A stretch of DNA of 64,000 bases, from positions 186,001 to 250,000 of the forward strand of contig JAITLK010000002.1 of the NCBI GenBank assembly GCA_031277945.1. Reading direction: 5' to 3'. Each line of letters begins with the position of its first letter. The first letter of the stretch is position 1. The notes below the pieces were generated by a model. The model had not been told where the DNA came from, made no database searches, and worked only from the letters and a program-made list of their open reading frames with translations. Made by a program: the position numbers and the translations under genes. Of this stretch, positions 60,647-64,000 are shown piece by piece. This DNA is from Microbacterium sp. (GTDB lineage: Bacteria > Actinomycetota > Actinomycetes > Actinomycetales > Microbacteriaceae).

Positions 60647-61063
60647 ATGGCAACCGAAGAAACGCTCGTCCTGGTCAAGCCCGACGGCGTCGCTCGCGGA
60701 CTGACCGGCGCGATCCTCGCGCGCATCGAGGCGAAGGGCTACGCGCTCGTCGACCTCAAGCTCGTGCAGCCCGATCGCACGCTCCTGGAGCAGCACTATG
60801 CCGAGCACGAAGGCAAGCCCTTCTACGAGCCCCTGCTGGAGTTCATGATGTCCGGATCGTCGGTGGCGATCCGCCTCGCCGGCAACCGCGTCATCGAGGG
60901 CTTCCGATCGCTCGCCGGCACCACGGACCCGACGACTGCCGCTCCCGGCACCATCCGCGGTGACTTCGGGCGCGACTGGGGCCTGAAGGTGCAGCAGAAC
61001 CTGGTGCACGGCTCCGACAGTGTCGAGTCCGCCGAGCGCGAGCTGGGAATCTGGTTCAGCTGA
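60647..61063 (+). CDS. ndk: Nucleoside diphosphate kinase
   Basis: Transfers the terminal phosphate between nucleoside tri- and diphosphates, 138 residues. TLVLVKPDGVARGL is the N-terminal signature and the phosphorylated histidine is His121 in NLVHGSDSVESAERE. GTIRGDFGRD is also diagnostic. ATG 60647 lies one base after the DUF4233 stop; a GTG nine bases upstream is less likely because it would add MTD before the conserved start. It ends the ileS operon at a strong terminator. Confidence 0.97.
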   Translation: MATEETLVLVKPDGVARGLTGAILARIEAKGYALVDLKLVQPDRTLLEQHYAEHEGKPFYEPLLEFMMSGSSVAIRLAGNRVIEGFRSLAGTTDPTTAAPGTIRGDFGRDWGLKVQQNLVHGSDSVESAERELGIWFS

Positions 61064-61071
61064 GCCGAGAG

Positions 61072-61115
61072 CGCGAAAGAGGCGTCCTCCCCCTGGGGAG
61101 GACGCCTCTTTCGCG
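61072..61115. terminator. Strong bidirectional terminator (ndk and VKOR)
   Basis: A perfect inverted repeat with 21-base arms (61072-61092 with 61095-61115), forming about 20 base pairs with a tight loop, between convergent genes. Confidence 0.92.
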
Positions 61116-61126
61116 GTTGCGGGAGC

Positions 61127-61717
61127 TTAGAACAGCGTCGTCAGCACGTGCAGGCGCATCTCGGCGACGACGGCGATCACAGCGAGGACGAGGACGGCCA
61201 TCAGTGGTGTCCAGCCCATCAGCCGCTCGCCCGCGGTCACTGCGCGGGAACCGAATACACCCTGCTTCATCGCGTGGAAGGTGACGACGAAGAACGACGG
61301 GATCACCATCACCCAGGTGACCATGCACCAGGGGCAGAGCACATTCAGCGCGAAGATGCTCTGGAACGCCAGCCAGAAGACGAAACCGATCGCGAACACG
61401 TAACCGAGCCAGAAGAACGTCCAGAACCAGCGCGCGAACCGTGCTCCCGCGAGGATCGCGAAACCCACCACGATCGGCGCGACCCATGCGGCGATGCCGA
61501 TCAGCGGATTCGGGAAGCCGAAGGCGCTGCCCTGCCAGGAGTTGAGGTTCGTACTGCACTGGACGAGAGGACTGAAGTCGCAGGAGGCGATGGCATCGGG
61601 GTCTGCGAGCTTGTCGAATTTCTCGATCGTCAGCGCGAACGCGGCGTACCAGCCGATGATGCCGGTGACGATGAGCCAGAGGGCAACGCCGACGGGACGC
61701 TTGCGGGTTTCGGTCAT
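61127..61717 (-). CDS. Vitamin K epoxide reductase (VKOR) family protein
   Basis: A 196-residue membrane oxidoreductase that passes electrons from exported DsbA-like thiols to menaquinone, supporting disulfide formation outside the membrane. The loop cysteines are Cys46 and Cys54 and the active-site CPWC is at 128-131. About five helices are seen (VALWLIVTGIIGWYAAFAL, IGIAAWVAPIVVGFAILAG, FWTFFWLGYVFAIGFVFWLAF, WVMVIPSFFVVTF, LMAVLVLAVIAVVAEM). No DsbA partner gene is adjacent. A CATACT ends 6 bases before the ATG, again suggesting a leaderless start. Confidence 0.92.
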   Translation of the reverse strand: MTETRKRPVGVALWLIVTGIIGWYAAFALTIEKFDKLADPDAIASCDFSPLVQCSTNLNSWQGSAFGFPNPLIGIAAWVAPIVVGFAILAGARFARWFWTFFWLGYVFAIGFVFWLAFQSIFALNVLCPWCMVTWVMVIPSFFVVTFHAMKQGVFGSRAVTAGERLMGWTPLMAVLVLAVIAVVAEMRLHVLTTLF

Positions 61718-62021
61718 GTCCTCAGTATGCCCGCCGGGTCATGCGACAAGGCCGGAGAAAACCTGGGAGCAGCCATATGCCGACATGCGCATAAGGCGCT
61801 ACTGGCTCATTTCAGCTTGATGGTGCGATAATGAAGGTCGTTGCACCCACCGGCCGCGCCGGTGAACGCAATGAAGAAGACTTCGAGGCCAGGACGGCCT
61901 CCGCGACCAGAGCCGCTGAGCCGGTCGCAGACCGAGTGAGTTCGCGGCACCGCCAGGTGCGGCGCCGCACGAGAATTTCGCCGGGCGACGCGCGGTGTTG
62001 CCCGCAGGGAGTGTGCCAGAA
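61718..62021. other. 304-base intergenic region with the rne leader
   Basis: No gene was found here. It holds the reverse-strand CATACT (61723-61728) of VKOR and a GATAAT (61827-61832) that is a candidate -10 for the RNase E/G gene, giving a leader of about 180 bases. That leader is GC-rich with several small inverted repeats (CCGGC-CGC-GCCGG near 61850, GAGGCC-AGGAC-GGCCTC near 61880). Confidence 0.5.
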
Positions 62022-64000
62022 ATGGCAGAGACGAAGAGCGAGAACGACCGTACCTCCGATTCCGGAGCGAACGAGAATCAGCACGGGCTGCCCGCAGGGG
62101 CCGATGGGGAGCTGTTCGGCGACCACACGGCACTCCCTGCGTTCGGTGGCCCGGCCGCGGATGCCGATGCGGACCCCACGGAGCCCGTGGCCGTTCCCAC
62201 CGCCGAAGGCGAGGGACAGCATCCGGCGCCGGGTCAGGACGAGGGCGAGACCGTCATCGAGTCCGACGCCGGAATCATCGTGGTGACCGAGGAAGCCGTA
62301 CCGGCGTCCGAGGACGCGGCGCCCGCCGGCGATGAAGCCGTACCGGCGCCGGCGGACAGCGAGCCGTCCACCACGGTCTCCGGTGCCGCCGAGGGCGCGC
62401 CCGCCGAGAGCGACGCGTCCCAGGACGCCGGTGATCAGCAGACGTCGTCGAGCAGCGCCAGCACGGCCGGCGCCAGCTTCGGGCTCGGAGATGACGTCGT
62501 CATCCTCCGCCAGCCGGCCCCGGAGGCGGAGCCCGAGCCGGAGCCGCTGCCGACCGCGGTGAGCCTGGGCCTGCTCCCCGAGGTCTTCGTGTCTCAGGTG
62601 TCGACCGCGCTGCACTTCTACGCCCCCGAGATCGTCCCGCTTCCCGCGCTGCCCGCCGAGGAGGACGAGGGCGGATCTTCTCGCCGCCGTCGTCGTCGTG
62701 GCGAGCCCGAAGACGCCGGAGACGGGCGTCGCCGCACCCGTGCGGTGGAGTACATCACGGAGCCGAAGGCGATCAAGGGCTCCACGCGCCTGGAGGCGAA
62801 GAAGCAGCGCCGCCGTGACGGTCGCGAGGCCGGTCGCCGCCGCGCCGTGGTGACCGAGGCGGAGTTCCTCGCGCGTCGCGAGGCCGTCGACCGCCAGATG
62901 ATCGTCCGCTCCAAGAACGGTCGCATCCAGATCGGTGTGCTCGAGGACAAGGTGCTCGTCGAGCACTACGTGGCGCGCAACCAGGACGCCTCCCTGATCG
63001 GCAACGTGTACATCGGGCGGGTGCAGAACGTGCTGCCCTCGATGGAGGCGGCGTTCGTCGACATCGGCCGCGGCCGCAACGCCGTGCTGTACTCCGGTGA
63101 AGTGGACTGGGACTCGGTGGAGACGGGGAACCAGCCGCGTCGCATCGAGCTGGCGCTCAAGACCGGCGACAAGGTGCTGGTCCAGGTGACGAAGGATCCG
63201 GTCGGTCACAAGGGCGCTCGCCTCACCAGCCAGATCTCCCTGCCGGGGCGCTACCTCGTGTACGTTCCGAACGGCTCGATGAACGGCATCTCCCGCAAGC
63301 TCCCTGATACGGAGCGCGCCCGTCTGAAGCGCATCCTCAAGGAGGTGCTCCCGGAGTCCAGCGGCGTGATCGTCCGCACCGCTGCCGAGGGGGCCACGGA
63401 GGAGCAGCTCACCGTGGACGTGCAGCGCCTCACCTCGCAGTGGGAGCACATCGCCGCCCAGGCGGCGTCGGGTCACGCCCCGCAGCTGCTGCATTCGGAG
63501 CCCGACCTGCTCGTCAAGATCGTGCGCGACGTCTTCAACGAGGACTTCCAGAAGCTGATCATCCAGGGCGATGAGGCGCAGCAGACGATCGAGAGCTACC
63601 TGCGCGGCGTCGCACCCGACCTGCTGGAGCGGGTCGAACGCTACGAGGGCGATCGGGATCCGTTCGACGAGTACCGCATCACCGAGCAGATCGAGAAGGC
63701 GCTGGATCGCAAGGTCTGGCTGCCCTCGGGCGGCTCGCTCGTGATCGATCGCACCGAGGCGATGACCGTGGTCGACGTGAACACCGGCAAGTTCGTCGGA
63801 TCCGGTGGCAACCTCGAGGAGACGGTCACCAAGAACAACCTCGAGGCCGCTGAGGAGATCGTGCGTCAGCTGCGGCTGCGCGACATCGGCGGCATCATCG
63901 TCATCGACTTCATCGACATGGTGCTCGAGTCCAACCGCGATCTCGTGCTGCGTCGGCTTGTCGAGTGCCTGAGCCGGGACCGCACGAAGCATCAGGTGGC
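62022..64000 (+). CDS. rne: Ribonuclease E/G family protein, N-terminal part
   Basis: The first 659 codons of an RNase E/G-type endoribonuclease; the gene runs off the window. An acidic, Ala/Pro-rich disordered region of about 200 residues comes first, as in actinobacterial RNase E, then a basic patch ([15 protein letters not shown]). The S1 domain is near SLIGNVYIGRVQNVLPSMEAAFVDIGRGRNAVLY, followed by the RNase H-like and DNase I-like parts with VVDVNTGKFVGSGG and GGIIVIDFIDM, which carry the catalytic Asp residues. The ATG has AGGGAG about 11 bases upstream. Confidence 0.93.
   Translation, partial: MAETKSENDRTSDSGANENQHGLPAGADGELFGDHTALPAFGGPAADADADPTEPVAVPTAEGEGQHPAPGQDEGETVIESDAGIIVVTEEAVPASEDAAPAGDEAVPAPADSEPSTTVSGAAEGAPAESDASQDAGDQQTSSSSASTAGASFGLGDDVVILRQPAPEAEPEPEPLPTAVSLGLLPEVFVSQVSTALHFYAPEIVPLPALPAEEDEGGSSRRRRRRGEPEDAGDGRRRTRAVEYITEPKAIKGSTRLEAKKQRRRDGREAGRRRAVVTEAEFLARREAVDRQMIVRSKNGRIQIGVLEDKVLVEHYVARNQDASLIGNVYIGRVQNVLPSMEAAFVDIGRGRNAVLYSGEVDWDSVETGNQPRRIELALKTGDKVLVQVTKDPVGHKGARLTSQISLPGRYLVYVPNGSMNGISRKLPDTERARLKRILKEVLPESSGVIVRTAAEGATEEQLTVDVQRLTSQWEHIAAQAASGHAPQLLHSEPDLLVKIVRDVFNEDFQKLIIQGDEAQQTIESYLRGVAPDLLERVERYEGDRDPFDEYRITEQIEKALDRKVWLPSGGSLVIDRTEAMTVVDVNTGKFVGSGGNLEETVTKNNLEAAEEIVRQLRLRDIGGIIVIDFIDMVLESNRDLVLRRLVECLSRDRTKHQV

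Noticed and set aside
61812..63992. Very long open frames antisense to real genes, for example opposite RNase E/G, pepN (26428-28194), ileS (56472-58466) and the acyl-CoA ligase (905-2611)
   Set aside because: Their translations are Arg/Ala/Gly/His-rich with no domain, and they mirror genes with clear motifs. In high-GC DNA third-position bias keeps antisense frames open.

Overview
The window is chromosomal DNA from a high-GC Gram-positive actinobacterium, most likely Microbacteriaceae (Microbacterium or a close relative). This rests on the GC-rich codon use, GatCAB amidotransferase, paired ClpP1/ClpP2, a translational T-box before ileS, DUF4233 after folC, the ClpS-DUF2017 pair, and the high share of leaderless genes whose start codon lies 6 bases after a TANNNT -10 box. 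No phage, insertion sequence, integrase, CRISPR array or plasmid gene was recognised, so this reads as core genome with a few accessory spots.

Layout. 0-9.4 kb: 3' end of ligA, a convergent acyl-CoA ligase, gatCAB, dinB, a GerW-family protein with a P-loop kinase, and a reverse-strand operon of zincin metallopeptidase, clpS and DUF2017. 9.4-17.8 kb: an SDR/DUF2867 protein, tRNA-His, orn, tRNA-Arg, a short ssb paralogue, a lipoprotein, ettA with a hotdog thioesterase, tesB, and an unrecognised 227-residue protein sharing a -10 region with tesB. 17.9-28.1 kb: an FAD dehydrogenase, tdh-kbl (threonine to glycine plus acetyl-CoA), an mscS-globin operon, a two-gene ABC exporter, and pepN. 28.2-36.4 kb: an rpiB-nei-paiB-amidohydrolase operon, dps, a gamma carbonic anhydrase, a polar amino-acid ABC importer, and an SDR. 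36.5-42.4 kb: tRNA-Gly, tRNA-Pro, and a proteostasis block (tig, a TPR protein, clpP1-clpP2, clpX with a SUKH-like gene). 42.5-50 kb: a GyrI-like protein, an M3 peptidase, an ArsR-type regulator with a 79-residue partner flanked by two tandem-repeat arrays, valS with a 73-residue partner, and a pentapeptide-repeat protein. 50.2-55.2 kb: a complete family-5 peptide ABC importer operon. 55.3-64 kb: a T-box-controlled ileS-folC-DUF4233-ndk operon, VKOR, and the start of an RNase E/G gene running off the end.

How the genes work together. Protein quality control is unusually concentrated: trigger factor, ClpP1, ClpP2, ClpX, ClpS, PepN, the M3 peptidase and a small zincin cover folding, processive degradation, N-end-rule delivery and peptide clean-up, and a peptide importer supplies further substrate. 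Translation is the other theme: GatCAB, two aminoacyl-tRNA synthetases, four tRNAs and EttA.

Nothing here is clearly a new multi-gene system. The most interesting spots are the overlapping TTGCAAAG operators at the ArsR-type gene, the two short tandem arrays around that gene pair, the SUKH-like gene coupled to clpX, the symmetric -10 shared by tesB and its unknown neighbour, and the very regular leaderless promoter layout, which also fixes many start codons.
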